Shown: positions 17,004-25,708 of the stretch, piece by piece
Position numbering within the stretch: position 1 is the stretch's first letter
Layout: each line of letters starts with the position of its first letter
Assembly (NCBI GenBank): GCA_964244065.1
Contig: CAXTHH010000002.1
Location: forward strand, 496,001-560,000
Direction of reading: 5' to 3'
Origin: JASLDZ01 sp964244065
Lineage (GTDB): Bacteria > Pseudomonadota > Alphaproteobacteria > Caulobacterales > Caulobacteraceae
Length of the DNA stretch: 64,000 nt
Notes under the pieces: model-generated
The model's database searches: none
What the model saw: the letters and a program-made list of their open reading frames with translations, nothing else
What the model was told of the DNA's origin: nothing
Position numbers and translations under genes: made by a program

Positions 17004-18217
17004 CCGACCTCGCCGCGCCCCGCGCCTGGCGCTACGTCGCCGTGGCCGAGGACGGGCGGCGCGTCAGCGCGACGCTGGATGCGCCGGACGTGGGCGCCGC
17101 CGCCCGGGCGCTCGCCGACAAGGGGCTGACGCCGCTCTCGCTGGACGAGGCGCAGGCCGTCGCCGTGGGCCCGGGCCGCCCGGGCCTGCGCTCCGCCGAG
17201 CGGCTGTTGGTGATGCGCCAGCTGTCGCTGATGCTGGAGGCGGGGGTGGACCTCCTGGAGGCGGTGGGCGCGACGGCGTCGGGCGCGGAGGGCGGGCGAG
17301 GGCGGGCGGAGCTCGACGCGGTGGCCGGCGCGCTCACCCGGGGCGACCCGCTCGCCGCCGCCCTGCAGGCGCACGCGCCGGGCTTCCCCCGCTACGTGTA
17401 CGCCATGACCGCGGTGGGCGAGCGCACCGGCCGCGTCGGCGAGGTGCTGGCCCGGGCCGCCGACCAGATGGAGTACGAAGACCGTCTGCGCCGCGACGTG
17501 CTGAACGCGCTCACCTACCCCGCCTTCCTGCTGGCCGCAGGGTTCGTGGCGGTGATGTTCATCTTCACCCAGGTGGTGCCGCGCTTCGCCGCCATGATCG
17601 GTGAGCGCAGCGCCTCCATGCCCTGGGCCTCGCGCCTGGTGCTCGACATCGGGCTGTGGTCCGACGCGCACCTGCCGTGGGTGCTGGCGGGCGCCGCCGC
17701 CGTCGTGCTCGGGGGCGTGGCGGCGACGCGCAACGCCCCGCTGCGGCTGGCGCTCTACGGCCTGGCGCGGCGGGCGCCGCTGGTGGGGCCGGTGCTGACG
17801 GCGCGGGAGATCGTGGGCTGGGCGCGGCTGATGGCCTTCTCGCTGTCCAATGGCGTGCAGCTGCTGGACGCCGCCGCCCTGGCCCGCGACGCCACCCCGC
17901 CCGGCCCCTTCGCCGAGGGGCTCGGCCGCGTGGAGACCGAGCTGCGCGCCGGCGTGGGGCTGGACGCGGCGCTGGCCCGCCACACCCGGCTGCGGCCCAT
18001 GGACATCTCGCTGCTGCGCGCCGGCCAGCGGGCGGGCGCCCTGCCGCGCATGCTGGGCTTCCTGGCGGACGGCTACGACGGGCGGCTGCGGGACCGGCTG
18101 AAGCGGCTGACCGCCCTGATCGAGCCCCTGGCCATCGGCGCGATCTCCGTGGTGGTCGGGGCGGTGGCGCTGTCGCTCGTGCTGGCCCTGTCCACCGTCT
18201 ACGAGACGATCGGCTGA
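17000..18217 (+). CDS. gspF: Type II secretion system inner-membrane platform protein GspF
   Basis: 405 residues with two T2SSF cytoplasmic domains and three membrane segments: near residues 175-192 (VAVMFIFTQVVPRFAAM), 223-242 and the C-terminal 375-402 (ISVVVGAVALSLVLALSTVY). Typical motifs are RQLSLMLEAGVDLLEA in the first repeat and SNGVQLLDAAALARD in the second, plus YPAFLLAAG. It forms the membrane platform that couples GspE to pseudopilin insertion. It overlaps gspE by 4 bp, and its stop codon overlaps the proposed CTG start of the prepilin peptidase. Confidence 0.93.
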   Translation: MTDLAAPRAWRYVAVAEDGRRVSATLDAPDVGAAARALADKGLTPLSLDEAQAVAVGPGRPGLRSAERLLVMRQLSLMLEAGVDLLEAVGATASGAEGGRGRAELDAVAGALTRGDPLAAALQAHAPGFPRYVYAMTAVGERTGRVGEVLARAADQMEYEDRLRRDVLNALTYPAFLLAAGFVAVMFIFTQVVPRFAAMIGERSASMPWASRLVLDIGLWSDAHLPWVLAGAAAVVLGGVAATRNAPLRLALYGLARRAPLVGPVLTAREIVGWARLMAFSLSNGVQLLDAAALARDATPPGPFAEGLGRVETELRAGVGLDAALARHTRLRPMDISLLRAGQRAGALPRMLGFLADGYDGRLRDRLKRLTALIEPLAIGAISVVVGAVALSLVLALSTVYETIG

Positions 18218-18816
18218 GCCCGGCCGACGCCCTGGCGGGGGCGGGCCTGCTGGGCTGGGCCGCCGTGCTGGCCTGGGCGCCGCGCGGGCTCTCGCCGCGC
18301 CTGGGCGGGCGCGAGTGCGCGGCGGCGACCGCCGTCTTGGCGGTGATGGGGGCGGCGGCCTGGCTCGCCGCGCCGGGCGACGTGCCTGCGAGGGCGGCGC
18401 TCGCGGGGCTCGTGCAGACCGCCGGGGCGACGGTCTGGCTCGACCTGCGGCTGCGCCTGATCGCCGACCTGTACAGCGCCGCCGTCGTGCTCGCGGCGGC
18501 GGCGGAACCGGCGCCCGACTGGCCGCTCGCGCTCGCGGGCGCGGCTCTTGGCGCGGGGCTGCTGGCGGGCGTGCGCGCGGCGGTGAGCGCGCGGCTGGGG
18601 CGCGAGGCCATGGGCTGGGGCGACGTGAAGCTCGCCGGCGCGCTCGGGCTGCTGCTGGGGCCGTTGCCGCTGCTGTGGACGGTGGCGGTCGCCGCCGGCG
18701 CGGGCGCGGTCGCGGGCTTGCTCCTGCGGCGACGCGGGGCCGAGCCGCGCATCCCGTTCGGCGCGCTGTTGGCGCCCGTCGGCGTCGCTGCGGCGTGGCT
18801 GGCGCACGCGCGGTGA
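18214..18816 (+). CDS. gspO: Prepilin peptidase, short form (A24 aspartic protease)
   Basis: About 200 residues, five to six membrane segments. The two catalytic aspartates of type IV prepilin peptidases are recognisable in WLDLRLRLIAD and in the GxGD-type motif GWGDVKLAG. The N-terminal methyltransferase domain of classical GspO/PilD is absent, as in CpaA-like and other short forms. It would cleave the leader of the pseudopilins encoded nearby. No ATG, GTG or TTG lies before the first membrane segment; the CTG at 18214, overlapping the gspF stop as CTGA, is the best-placed start. The next in-frame GTG at 18265 would remove half of the first membrane segment. Confidence 0.85.
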   Translation: MSPADALAGAGLLGWAAVLAWAPRGLSPRLGGRECAAATAVLAVMGAAAWLAAPGDVPARAALAGLVQTAGATVWLDLRLRLIADLYSAAVVLAAAAEPAPDWPLALAGAALGAGLLAGVRAAVSARLGREAMGWGDVKLAGALGLLLGPLPLLWTVAVAAGAGAVAGLLLRRRGAEPRIPFGALLAPVGVAAAWLAHAR

Positions 18817-19271
18817 GCCGCCGGGGCTTCAGCCTGCTCGAGGCCCTGGTCGCCCTCGCGATCGCCTCGGTGTGCCTGCTGACCCTGTTCGGCCTTCAGC
18901 GGCAGCTGGCGGTCGGCCAGCGCCGGGCGGAGGCGGCGATCTCGCGCGCGGAGGCTCAGCGCAACGTGCTGGCGCTGGTCCGCGACCTGAACCCCGAGCT
19001 GCAGCCGCAAGGCGCTGTCGCCCTGCCCGACGGCGAGCGCCTGACCTGGACCAGCCGGCCCCTGGGCCCGCCCCGGCGGGCGCTCCAGCCCTCGGGTGCG
19101 CCGGGCCCCTTCGCCGTGCGCCTCCACGAGGTGCGCGCCGCCCTCGTCGACGGCGCCGGCGCGCGCCGGGCCGAGCTCAGCGTGGAGCGGATGGGCTGGC
19201 GGCGGATGGCGGCGCCTGGACGGGCGGAACCGGCGACGGCGGCGACGCCTCTCCCGCCTTCGACGCCCTGA
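18813..19271 (+). CDS. gspI: Minor pseudopilin, GspI-like
   Basis: 152 residues. A very short leader MSRRG is followed by FSLLEALVALAIASVCLLTLFG: the prepilin cleavage site after Gly, with Glu at mature position 5 and a hydrophobic helix. The remainder is a small globular domain ending near VERMGWRRM. Small size and the AEAQRNVLALVRDL helix suit GspI more than GspJ or GspH, but assignment among minor pseudopilins is tentative. The GTG start overlaps the peptidase stop (GTGA). The last 95 bp run antisense through the 3' end of gspD. Confidence 0.78.
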   Translation: MSRRGFSLLEALVALAIASVCLLTLFGLQRQLAVGQRRAEAAISRAEAQRNVLALVRDLNPELQPQGAVALPDGERLTWTSRPLGPPRRALQPSGAPGPFAVRLHEVRAALVDGAGARRAELSVERMGWRRMAAPGRAEPATAATPLPPSTP

Positions 19272-21585
19272 CCGCGTTCAGCGCCCCGCGCACGTCGGCG
19301 GGTCCACCGCGCGCGGGCGGGCCGTTCCCCAGGTTGAAGCCGGTGGCCAGCGGCGAGAGCGTGTAGGACCAGCCCGTGCCCACGCGGAAGGCGCGGTCGA
19401 TCTCGCCCGACAGCCCGGCGGCCACCGCCGACATCTCGTCCGCGTCGCGGATGATGTGCGGCGTGAGCAGCACCACGAGCTCGTCGCGCTGGCCGGTGAT
19501 CGCGTCGGTGCGGAAGGCGAGGCCGAGCACCGGCACGTCCTTCAGGAACGGGATGCCCGTGTTGGTCTTGCCGTAGGTGCTGGAGATCAGCCCGCCGAGC
19601 ACCGCCGTCGCCCCGTCCTGCAGCGACAGCTCGGTGGCCACCGAGCGGTTCTGGATGGTCGGGCTGGTGATCGCGCCGCTGACGGCGTTCACCTGGTTGG
19701 AGACCTCCTGGCTGATCTCGATGTTCACCCGGTCTTCGCCGTAGATGGTCGGGCGCACGCGCAGGATGACGCCGGTCTGGCGATACTGCACCGTCTGCAG
19801 CACGGCGGTGTTGCCCCCCGTCTGCACGCCGCCCGCCGCCTGGCTTGAGATGATGGGGATGTCCGAGCCGACCTGGATCTGCGCGTCGCCGCCGCTCTTG
19901 GCCACGATCCGCGGCGTGGAGAGGATGTTGACCTTGTTGTTCGACGCGAAGGCGTTGAACTGCGCCTGCAGGTTCTGGATGCCGGGAATGGCCGTGTTCA
20001 GGTAGCCGAGGTTCAGCCCGGCCACGCCGCGGCCCAGGCCGTTCAGCGTGCCGCCCTGCAGGTTCTGGCCCGTCTCCGAGTGATTGAAGAACCACTCCAG
20101 CCCGACGCGCGTCTCGTCGTTCAGCGTCACCTCGGCGACGGTCACCTCGATCAGCACCTGGCGGGGCGGGGTGTCGAGTTGGGTCAGCAGGTCGTGCAGC
20201 TGCGCGAACTGGGTGGCCGAGCCGGTGAACAGGATGCGGTTGCCGGTGGCGTCCACCGCCAGCGAGCCGCCGCCCGGCAGGGCGCCCGAGCCGGGCGAGC
20301 CGCCCTCCGAGAAGCCGGGGATGGTGGGCAGGGCGCCCGCGGGCGACTGGAAGCCGCCCGTTCCGCCCGCGCCGCCCGCCAGGGCCAGCCCGCCGCCGCC
20401 CGTCGCGCCTCCCGAGATGGCCAGCGGCGCGTTCCCCGGCTGGCCCACGCCCACCGGCGGCGTCGGGGTGAAGGTCTGGGGCGACTGCCCGCGCGCCAGG
20501 GCGCCCAGCGAGGCCGCGTCGGTGTTGCGCACCACGTAGACGAAGGTGGAGCGCTGCTCGCCCACCGCGCTCGGCTGGTCCAGCTGGCGCGCCCAGAAGC
20601 GCACCCGCTCCATCACCGCCGGCTCGCCCGCGAAGGCCAGCACCTGGTTGGTGGTGGCCAGGGGCAGGATCATGATCCCCCGCGGCGTGGCGGGCGTGCC
20701 GGAGACCAGGAAGCCCTCCGTGGCGAGAGCGTCCGCCAAGGCCCGCGCGAAGGCCTCGGCGCGCCAGTAGACGGGCTCGATCCGCGCCACCTCGGCCCCG
20801 GCGAAGCGCGGCTGGTCGAGCGAGGCGACCATCTCGACCGTGGCCGCCACGTCGCGCGCGGCGCCCGAGATCACGAGGTAGTTGCCAGCCGGCACGGGCG
20901 TGACGCGCACCGCCCGCGCGTTGGGGAACACGTCCTGCAGCAACGGCTGAACCGCGGCCGCCTCCAGCGTGTAGAGCTGCACCGCCTGGGTGGTGCTCCG
21001 CAGCAGGTCCGGCGTCGCGGCGGTGGCGCGCCCGCGCAGCAGCAGCGAGCGGGAGGACGCCGAGGTCGCCTCGCGCACCTGCACCGCCCCGCCTTCGATG
21101 GAGAGCGTCAGCCCATAGTCGCGCAACGTCGCCTGCACGAGCGCCAGGAGCGCGCGGGAGGAGGTGCGCGGCGCGGTGCGCAGGCTCACGATCTCCGTCC
21201 GCGCGCCCACGTCGGGCCCGAGCGCGTAGGGCACGTGCAGGATGTCGCCGAGCGCGGCGTTCAGGAACTGCGGCACGGGCTGCGGCGGCAGCGCCACGTC
21301 CACAGGCGTGTCGGGCAAGAGCGCCGCGATCTGCTCGGGCGTGGCGGGCGGCGCGCCGACGGCCGAGGCCGGGGCGGGCGCGCCGGGGATCTTCAGCACC
21401 TCCGCCACCCCGCCGGGCGGCAGGGACGCGACGCCCGGCGCGGCGGAGGCCGCCGGCGGGGCGGTGCGGGGCGGCGCGGGCGGCGTGCTCAGCCGCGGGA
21501 AAGAGGCGCAGCCCGCCAGGACGCCGCTCGCCGCAATCAGGGCGAGGCGCGGGCCGGGGCGGCGGCGGGACGGATACTCTGGCAC
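19177..21585 (-). CDS. gspD: Type II secretion system secretin GspD, predicted lipoprotein
   Basis: About 802 residues. From the GTG at 21585 the protein begins with a basic stretch, a hydrophobic segment and a lipobox SGVLAGC (Cys at residue 26), so the secretin is predicted to be lipidated. A Pro/Ala linker, N0 domain (about 90-170), N1-N3 domains and the secretin core follow. The core includes VLIEVTVAEVTLNDETRVGLEW, the VPVLGLAF segment and ELVVLLTPHII. A Gly-rich insertion near residues 415-460 lies in the N3 region. It forms the outer-membrane channel. It lies 11 bp after gspC. The alternative upstream ATG is inside gspC and lacks a signal peptide. Its 3' end overlaps convergent gspI. 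Confidence 0.93.
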   Translation of the reverse strand: MPEYPSRRRPGPRLALIAASGVLAGCASFPRLSTPPAPPRTAPPAASAAPGVASLPPGGVAEVLKIPGAPAPASAVGAPPATPEQIAALLPDTPVDVALPPQPVPQFLNAALGDILHVPYALGPDVGARTEIVSLRTAPRTSSRALLALVQATLRDYGLTLSIEGGAVQVREATSASSRSLLLRGRATAATPDLLRSTTQAVQLYTLEAAAVQPLLQDVFPNARAVRVTPVPAGNYLVISGAARDVAATVEMVASLDQPRFAGAEVARIEPVYWRAEAFARALADALATEGFLVSGTPATPRGIMILPLATTNQVLAFAGEPAVMERVRFWARQLDQPSAVGEQRSTFVYVVRNTDAASLGALARGQSPQTFTPTPPVGVGQPGNAPLAISGGATGGGGLALAGGAGGTGGFQSPAGALPTIPGFSEGGSPGSGALPGGGSLAVDATGNRILFTGSATQFAQLHDLLTQLDTPPRQVLIEVTVAEVTLNDETRVGLEWFFNHSETGQNLQGGTLNGLGRGVAGLNLGYLNTAIPGIQNLQAQFNAFASNNKVNILSTPRIVAKSGGDAQIQVGSDIPIISSQAAGGVQTGGNTAVLQTVQYRQTGVILRVRPTIYGEDRVNIEISQEVSNQVNAVSGAITSPTIQNRSVATELSLQDGATAVLGGLISSTYGKTNTGIPFLKDVPVLGLAFRTDAITGQRDELVVLLTPHIIRDADEMSAVAAGLSGEIDRAFRVGTGWSYTLSPLATGFNLGNGPPARGGPADVRGALNAVRASKAGEASPPSPVPPVQAPPSAASPSAPR

Positions 21586-21596
21586 GCCTGTCTCGC

Positions 21597-22190
21597 TCAG
21601 CCCCTGAACCCTCGGAAGAACTCCTCCGCCGTCGGCGGCCGCGGGGCGGGCGCGCCGGGCGGCGGGGGCGGGAGCGTCGCCGGCGCGAGGACCCCGGCGG
21701 TTCCGACCGCGGCGGGCGGCGCCCCGAACAGGGCCACCTGCCTCCGCTCGCGCCCGCGGGACAATACGGCGCCGGATCGGCTCACGGATGCAAGCCGCCA
21801 CCCCATGAAGGAGTCCCCCTCGTGCAGCCGCCGGCCTCCGCCGGCGAGGACCAGGCCCAGCCGCCCGCCCTCCAGCGCCACCGCGGCCGTCGCGCGCCGC
21901 AGCTGATCCTCCACGGGAGGCGGAGGGGGCGGGGGAGGCGGAGGTGCGGGAGGCGCCGCTCGCGGCGGACCGGACGCCGGAGCCGCGGCGGCGGCGACGA
22001 CCGGCGCGGGACCAGGGTCGGCGGCGGCGAGCGCCTGCGCCGCGCGCAGCCCCGCCGGCTCCAGCCGAAGCTCCGCCACGCGCAGGCCGGGGCGCACCGG
22101 CGTCGCCGGCGGGGCGCCGGGAGCGGCGGCCATGCCCAGCACGAAGGCCAGGAGCGCCAGCGACCCGGCGAGCGCGAGCTTGGCGATCAT
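21597..22190 (-). CDS. gspC: GspC-like inner-membrane linker protein
   Basis: 197 residues. One N-terminal membrane segment (LALAGSLALLAFVLGMAAAP, residues 5-24) is followed by a Pro/Ala-rich periplasmic linker containing a run of prolines near residue 90, and a small beta domain with LGLVLAGGGRRLHEGDSFMGWRL and SRGRERRQVALFG. That layout matches the homology region of GspC/PilP, which contacts the N0 domain of the secretin, although similarity is weak and no PDZ domain is present. The ATG at 22190 overlaps the gspM stop (ATGA). The adjacent gspD supports the role. Confidence 0.72.
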   Translation of the reverse strand: MIAKLALAGSLALLAFVLGMAAAPGAPPATPVRPGLRVAELRLEPAGLRAAQALAAADPGPAPVVAAAAAPASGPPRAAPPAPPPPPPPPPPVEDQLRRATAAVALEGGRLGLVLAGGGRRLHEGDSFMGWRLASVSRSGAVLSRGRERRQVALFGAPPAAVGTAGVLAPATLPPPPPGAPAPRPPTAEEFFRGFRG

Positions 22191-22771
22191 CCGGCGGGCG
22201 TCCGCACCGGGGCCAGCAGCACCAGCCGCAGCCGGCTGTCGGGCCCCTCGCCCTCCGTGGCCGCGCGCTCTACGACCAGGCCGGGCCGAGCCGCCGCGAG
22301 CCGGCGGGTGAGGTCCGCCAGCCGCCGCCAGGCGAAGCCGCCGCCCGAGAGCTCGACGCGCACGAAGGTGACGCCGCCGACAGCGTCCGGCGTCTCGGCC
22401 GCCCGCACCTCGAGCGCGGTGAGCCCCGCCTGGGCGGCGGCCACCGCGGCGTCCTGCTCGGCCTGCACCCGGGCGACGGCGAAGGAGGGGGCCGGCGCGG
22501 ACCAGGCCCGCGCCCTGGCCTCCAGCGCCTCCAGCCGGGCCTGGGCGCCGCGCAGGCGACCTCCGTCGGCCGCGGCGCGGAGCTGCTGAAGCGAGGCGGC
22601 CGACTCGGCCTCGCGCGCCGCCTGCCCGGAGGCCCAGCCCTGGGCGGCCACGGGGGCCGCCACGGCCGCGCCGATCGCCAGCACCGCCAGCAGCGCGCGC
22701 TCGCGCGGGGTCGCCCGCCGCCACCGCGCGCCCGCCGCCTCCACCGCTCGCGAGGCCGTCGCGCCCGCCAT
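22187..22771 (-). CDS. gspM: Type II secretion system protein GspM
   Basis: 194 residues: a short cytoplasmic lead with RATPRERALLAVLAIGAAVAAPVAA (the typical GspM ERxLL motif entering one membrane segment, residues about 20-43), a periplasmic coiled region rich in Ala/Glu/Arg, and a C-terminal ferredoxin-like part with GGVTFVRVELSGGGFAW and RLRLVLLAPV. GspM partners GspL in the inner-membrane platform. It is first in the block gspM-C-D, while its usual partner gspL lies in another block 0.9 kb away. Divergent from gspG, with 113 bp between starts. Confidence 0.82.
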   Translation of the reverse strand: MAGATASRAVEAAGARWRRATPRERALLAVLAIGAAVAAPVAAQGWASGQAAREAESAASLQQLRAAADGGRLRGAQARLEALEARARAWSAPAPSFAVARVQAEQDAAVAAAQAGLTALEVRAAETPDAVGGVTFVRVELSGGGFAWRRLADLTRRLAAARPGLVVERAATEGEGPDSRLRLVLLAPVRTPAG

Positions 22772-22884
22772 GCGCCTTGCCGCGCCTCATCTCGCAAGCC
22801 GCGGGACCGCGGCCGGGTCATCTACGGTGGCGCAAACCGCGATGTCCAGCGACGCGCGGGGTCGGCGCGTGTATGAGGCCGGGC

Positions 22885-23337
22885 ATGCGAACCCGAGGCG
22901 CCCGCCGCCCTCCGCTCCGCCGCCCGATCAACCCGCGCGCGGGCTACAGCCTGCTCGAGATCCTGATCGTGCTGGCCATCATCGCCCTGATCGCCGCCCT
23001 GGTGGGCCCGCGGCTGTTCGCGCAGTTCGACAAGAGCAAGGTCACCGCCGCCCGTGTCCAGGCCAAGTCGCTGGTGTCGGCCATCGAGACCCTGCGGCTG
23101 GACATCGGCCGCTATCCCACCGCCTCCGAAGGATTGAAGCTGCTGAACGCCGCCCCCGGTGAGAGCGCGGCGGGCTGGTCGGGCCCCTACCTGGCGGGGG
23201 GCGTGCCGAAGGACCCCTGGGGGCACGACTACGTGTACGAGGCGCCCGCCGGCGAGGGGCAGTCGGCCCGCGTGCTGAGCTATGGCGCCGACGGCCGCCC
23301 GGGCGGCTCGGGCAATGCGGCCGACATCACGGGCTGA
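22885..23337 (+). CDS. gspG: Major pseudopilin GspG
   Basis: About 150 residues. After a 25-residue basic leader the prepilin site is AG|YSLLEILIVLAIIALIAALVGPRLF, with Glu at mature position 5. The mature domain shows the GspG hallmarks: IETLRLDIGRYPTASEGLKLL, WSGPYL, VPKDPWGHDYVY and the C-terminal GADGRPGGSGNAADI, which corresponds to the calcium-binding loop. It polymerises into the pseudopilus that pushes cargo through GspD. The ATG at 22885 has GAGG six bases upstream; ATG 22873 is an alternative. It overlaps gspH by 23 bp. Confidence 0.93.
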   Translation: MRTRGARRPPLRRPINPRAGYSLLEILIVLAIIALIAALVGPRLFAQFDKSKVTAARVQAKSLVSAIETLRLDIGRYPTASEGLKLLNAAPGESAAGWSGPYLAGGVPKDPWGHDYVYEAPAGEGQSARVLSYGADGRPGGSGNAADITG

Positions 23338-23707
23338 CGCCGCGCGCCGCGGCGTCTCCATGCTGGAGGCGGTGATCGCCCTGGCGGTGCTGTCGCTCCT
23401 GGCGCTGCTCGCGCTGGAGCCCGCGGCCGCGGCGGTGGACCGCATGGCCGTGCACGCCGCCTTCCAGGACTTGGAAACCGGGCTCGTGCGCCTGCGCGCG
23501 GAGGCGTTCGCCGCCGAGGCGCCCGTGGAGGTCACGGCCGAGCGCGCGGGCCTGCCGGCGGGCTGGAGCCTGCGCACCGCCGCGCCGCTGGTGATCGGGG
23601 CGGACGGCGCCTGCCCCGCGGGCGAGCTGGAGCTGTGGCGCGACGGGCGGCTTCGCGCGCGCCTCGTGCCCTCCGGGGCGCCCTGCCGCTATCTGCGCGC
23701 CGTCTGA
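23315..23707 (+). CDS. gspH: Minor pseudopilin, GspH-like
   Basis: 130 residues with a short leader ending RRG, then VSMLEAVIALAVLSLLALLALEP: a prepilin cleavage site, Glu at mature position 5 and a membrane helix. The rest has two Cys near the C-terminus (ACPAGELELWRDGRLRARL and APCRYLR), perhaps a disulphide. The position directly after gspG suggests GspH. The start ATG at 23315 lies inside the gspG end. The 3' end overlaps the convergent gspL gene by 19 bp. Confidence 0.78.
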   Translation: MRPTSRADAARRGVSMLEAVIALAVLSLLALLALEPAAAAVDRMAVHAAFQDLETGLVRLRAEAFAAEAPVEVTAERAGLPAGWSLRTAAPLVIGADGACPAGELELWRDGRLRARLVPSGAPCRYLRAV

Positions 23708-24744
23708 GCGGCGGGCGGACGCACGCGCATCCGCAGCACGAGGCTGCGGGCGGCCCGGTCGAGGCTCGGGCGCACGTCGGCGAAGGGCGACGCGCCGGCC
23801 TGCAGCTCCTCCACCAGCAGGTCCACGCCGGCGGCCGCGGTGTCCGGCACGTTCACGGTGAGCTCGCCCGCGGTGGCGTCGAAGCCGGAGACCTCCAGCC
23901 CGAAGCGGCGGAGCCGGGTGCGGGCGAGGATGAGCGTCTCGATCGGGCCCGGGGCGTCCACCAGCCGGCCGAGCGCCTCCAGCCGTCGCGCCCGCGCCGC
24001 CAGCTCCGGCCTGATCGAGCGCTGCGACGCCGCCTCCAGCCGCGCCGTCTCGGCCCGCAGCCGCCCGTCCCGCCGCGCGGCGCCGGCGCCCTGGCCCAGC
24101 AGGAAGGCGGTCAGGCACAGGCTGGCGGCACCGGCCGCCAGCGCCCACGGGACCGGGCCGCCGCCCTCGCCCTCGCCGCGAACGAAGCGGCGGCCGTAGG
24201 GCGCGCCGGAGACGAACACCGGCGGCTGCGCGCCCGGCGGCTCCGCCGGCCCGGCGTCGCGGACCAGGTTGCGCCAGGCGGCGGCGTCGAACGGCCCGCG
24301 CCGCCAGGCGCTGTCGGTCAGGGCCCCTGCCTCCCAGCGCTGGGCCTCGTAGCCGCCGTCGCCGCGGAGCAGCCGCCAGCCGTCGCCCGCCGTCTCCGCC
24401 GCCGCCTCAGGGCGCAAGCGGACCGGGTCCGTCACGCCCGCCGCCGTCAGCCGGCGGGCGACCTCCGCGCCGTCCCACCACCACACGCCGAAGCCCTGGC
24501 CGGTGCGGGCGATGGCGGAGGCCGCGCCCGCGAAGGGCGCGCGCGTGCGCGCGTGCAGCCGGGCCACGCCGAGCGCCGCGCCCCGTCCCAGCCCGGCCGG
24601 CGTCCGCACGCGCTCGAAGCGGCACAGGGCGCGGGCCAGCAGCACGGTCGGCGCACCCAGCGCCGGCTCCCGCGCGCCGAGGACCTCGAGCGCGCCGTCA
24701 GCGCGCAGGCGCCGGAGCGGACGTGTCAGGGAGGGCGGCGGCAT
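23689..24744 (-). CDS. gspL: GspL-like inner-membrane protein
   Basis: 351 residues. A ~215-residue cytoplasmic part, shorter and more diverged than the actin-like domain of standard GspL, precedes one membrane segment (PWALAAGAASLCLTAFLLGQ, near residue 220). A periplasmic helix and a PilN/GspL-type ferredoxin-like domain follow (ETLILARTRLRRFGLEVSGFD, ELTVNVPD). The role is recruitment of GspE to the membrane platform together with GspM. It starts 47 bp inside gspK. Assignment rests on architecture and operon position. Confidence 0.72.
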   Translation of the reverse strand: MPPPSLTRPLRRLRADGALEVLGAREPALGAPTVLLARALCRFERVRTPAGLGRGAALGVARLHARTRAPFAGAASAIARTGQGFGVWWWDGAEVARRLTAAGVTDPVRLRPEAAAETAGDGWRLLRGDGGYEAQRWEAGALTDSAWRRGPFDAAAWRNLVRDAGPAEPPGAQPPVFVSGAPYGRRFVRGEGEGGGPVPWALAAGAASLCLTAFLLGQGAGAARRDGRLRAETARLEAASQRSIRPELAARARRLEALGRLVDAPGPIETLILARTRLRRFGLEVSGFDATAGELTVNVPDTAAAGVDLLVEELQAGASPFADVRPSLDRAARSLVLRMRVRPPAAQTARR

Positions 24745-25708
24745 GGGGGGCGGTGCGATCGACCTCGCGGGTAAGCAGGCCCCCCGACGCGATCCAGGGC
24801 GGACCCTCGGGCGCGTCGTTCGGAGCCAGGCGCGAGACATAGCCGAGCCCGCGCCGCGTGTCCGCCACGGCGAGCCGCACGCGCCCGTTGGGTTTCAGCG
24901 CCTCGCCCGGGGAGCCGGGGGGCAGCCCCGCCTGCGCCAGCGAACGGATCGGCGCGCCGTCCCGCTGCGCCGCGAGTCGGGCGGCGACCTCTGGAGCGAT
25001 CCCCAGCACGATCTCCAGCACGGGCGCGGGCGCGGTGTTGAGGTTGAAGGCCGTCGATCCCGGGTCGGCGGAGGCCAGCGCCGCCAGCTCGCGCCGTCGC
25101 CCGCCCGCGGAGAGCGCCTCCCAGCCGGGCACGACGGCCAGCTCGGCGAGGCTGGCGAAGCCGCCGGGCGGGGGCGGGCGCAGGCCGCGCGCGGCGTAGT
25201 CGGCGGGCTCCATCCCCCGGGGGCGGGGTCTCGCATCGGCGTCCAGCGCGTCGAGCAGGCGGTCGCGCAGGGCTTCGGCCTCGACCCGCGGAAGGCCCAG
25301 GCGGGCCAGCAGCCGCAGCAGAGCGTCGGGCCGTGTGGCGTCCAGGTTCACCAGCCCCGCCTCGTCCTGCAGCGAGACGGTCAGGGGCGCGGCCCCCGGC
25401 AGGGCGTAGGCGCGCCCGTCCAGGCGCAGCACCGGCCGGTTCGGCCCGATGTCGGGGGTGTCGGCCGGGCCGGCGAGGCGCAGGCCGTCCGGCGCGAACG
25501 GCGTGGTGGCCACGAGCACCAGCGCCCGGGCCTCCGCGCCCAGGGCCGCGCGCTCGAACTCGGCGCCGTCGAGGGCGCGGCGGGCCGTGTCGGTCATCGC
25601 GGCGAAGGCGGCGGCGGCGGCCAGCAGCACCAGCGACAGCAGGGCGACCAGCCCCAGCACGGCCGGCAGGGCGAAGCCCGCCCGCGCCGCCGCCGCCCGG
25701 CCGCTCAC
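24698..25708 (-). CDS. gspK: Minor pseudopilin GspK
   Basis: 336 residues. After the leader ending RAG comes FALPAVLGLVALLSLVLLA, a pseudopilin helix in which the Glu at position 5 is absent, as is normal for GspK. The globular part contains the helix-hairpin-helix-like region characteristic of GspK, including AEALRDRLLDALDADARPRP, FASLAELAVVPGW and TAFNLNTAPAPVLEIVLG. GspK caps the pseudopilus tip with GspI and GspJ. The GTG at 25708 overlaps the gspJ stop (GTGA). The longer open frame upstream is antisense noise over gspJ. Confidence 0.88.
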   Translation of the reverse strand: MSGRAAAARAGFALPAVLGLVALLSLVLLAAAAAFAAMTDTARRALDGAEFERAALGAEARALVLVATTPFAPDGLRLAGPADTPDIGPNRPVLRLDGRAYALPGAAPLTVSLQDEAGLVNLDATRPDALLRLLARLGLPRVEAEALRDRLLDALDADARPRPRGMEPADYAARGLRPPPPGGFASLAELAVVPGWEALSAGGRRRELAALASADPGSTAFNLNTAPAPVLEIVLGIAPEVAARLAAQRDGAPIRSLAQAGLPPGSPGEALKPNGRVRLAVADTRRGLGYVSRLAPNDAPEGPPWIASGGLLTREVDRTAPHAAALPDTSAPAPAR

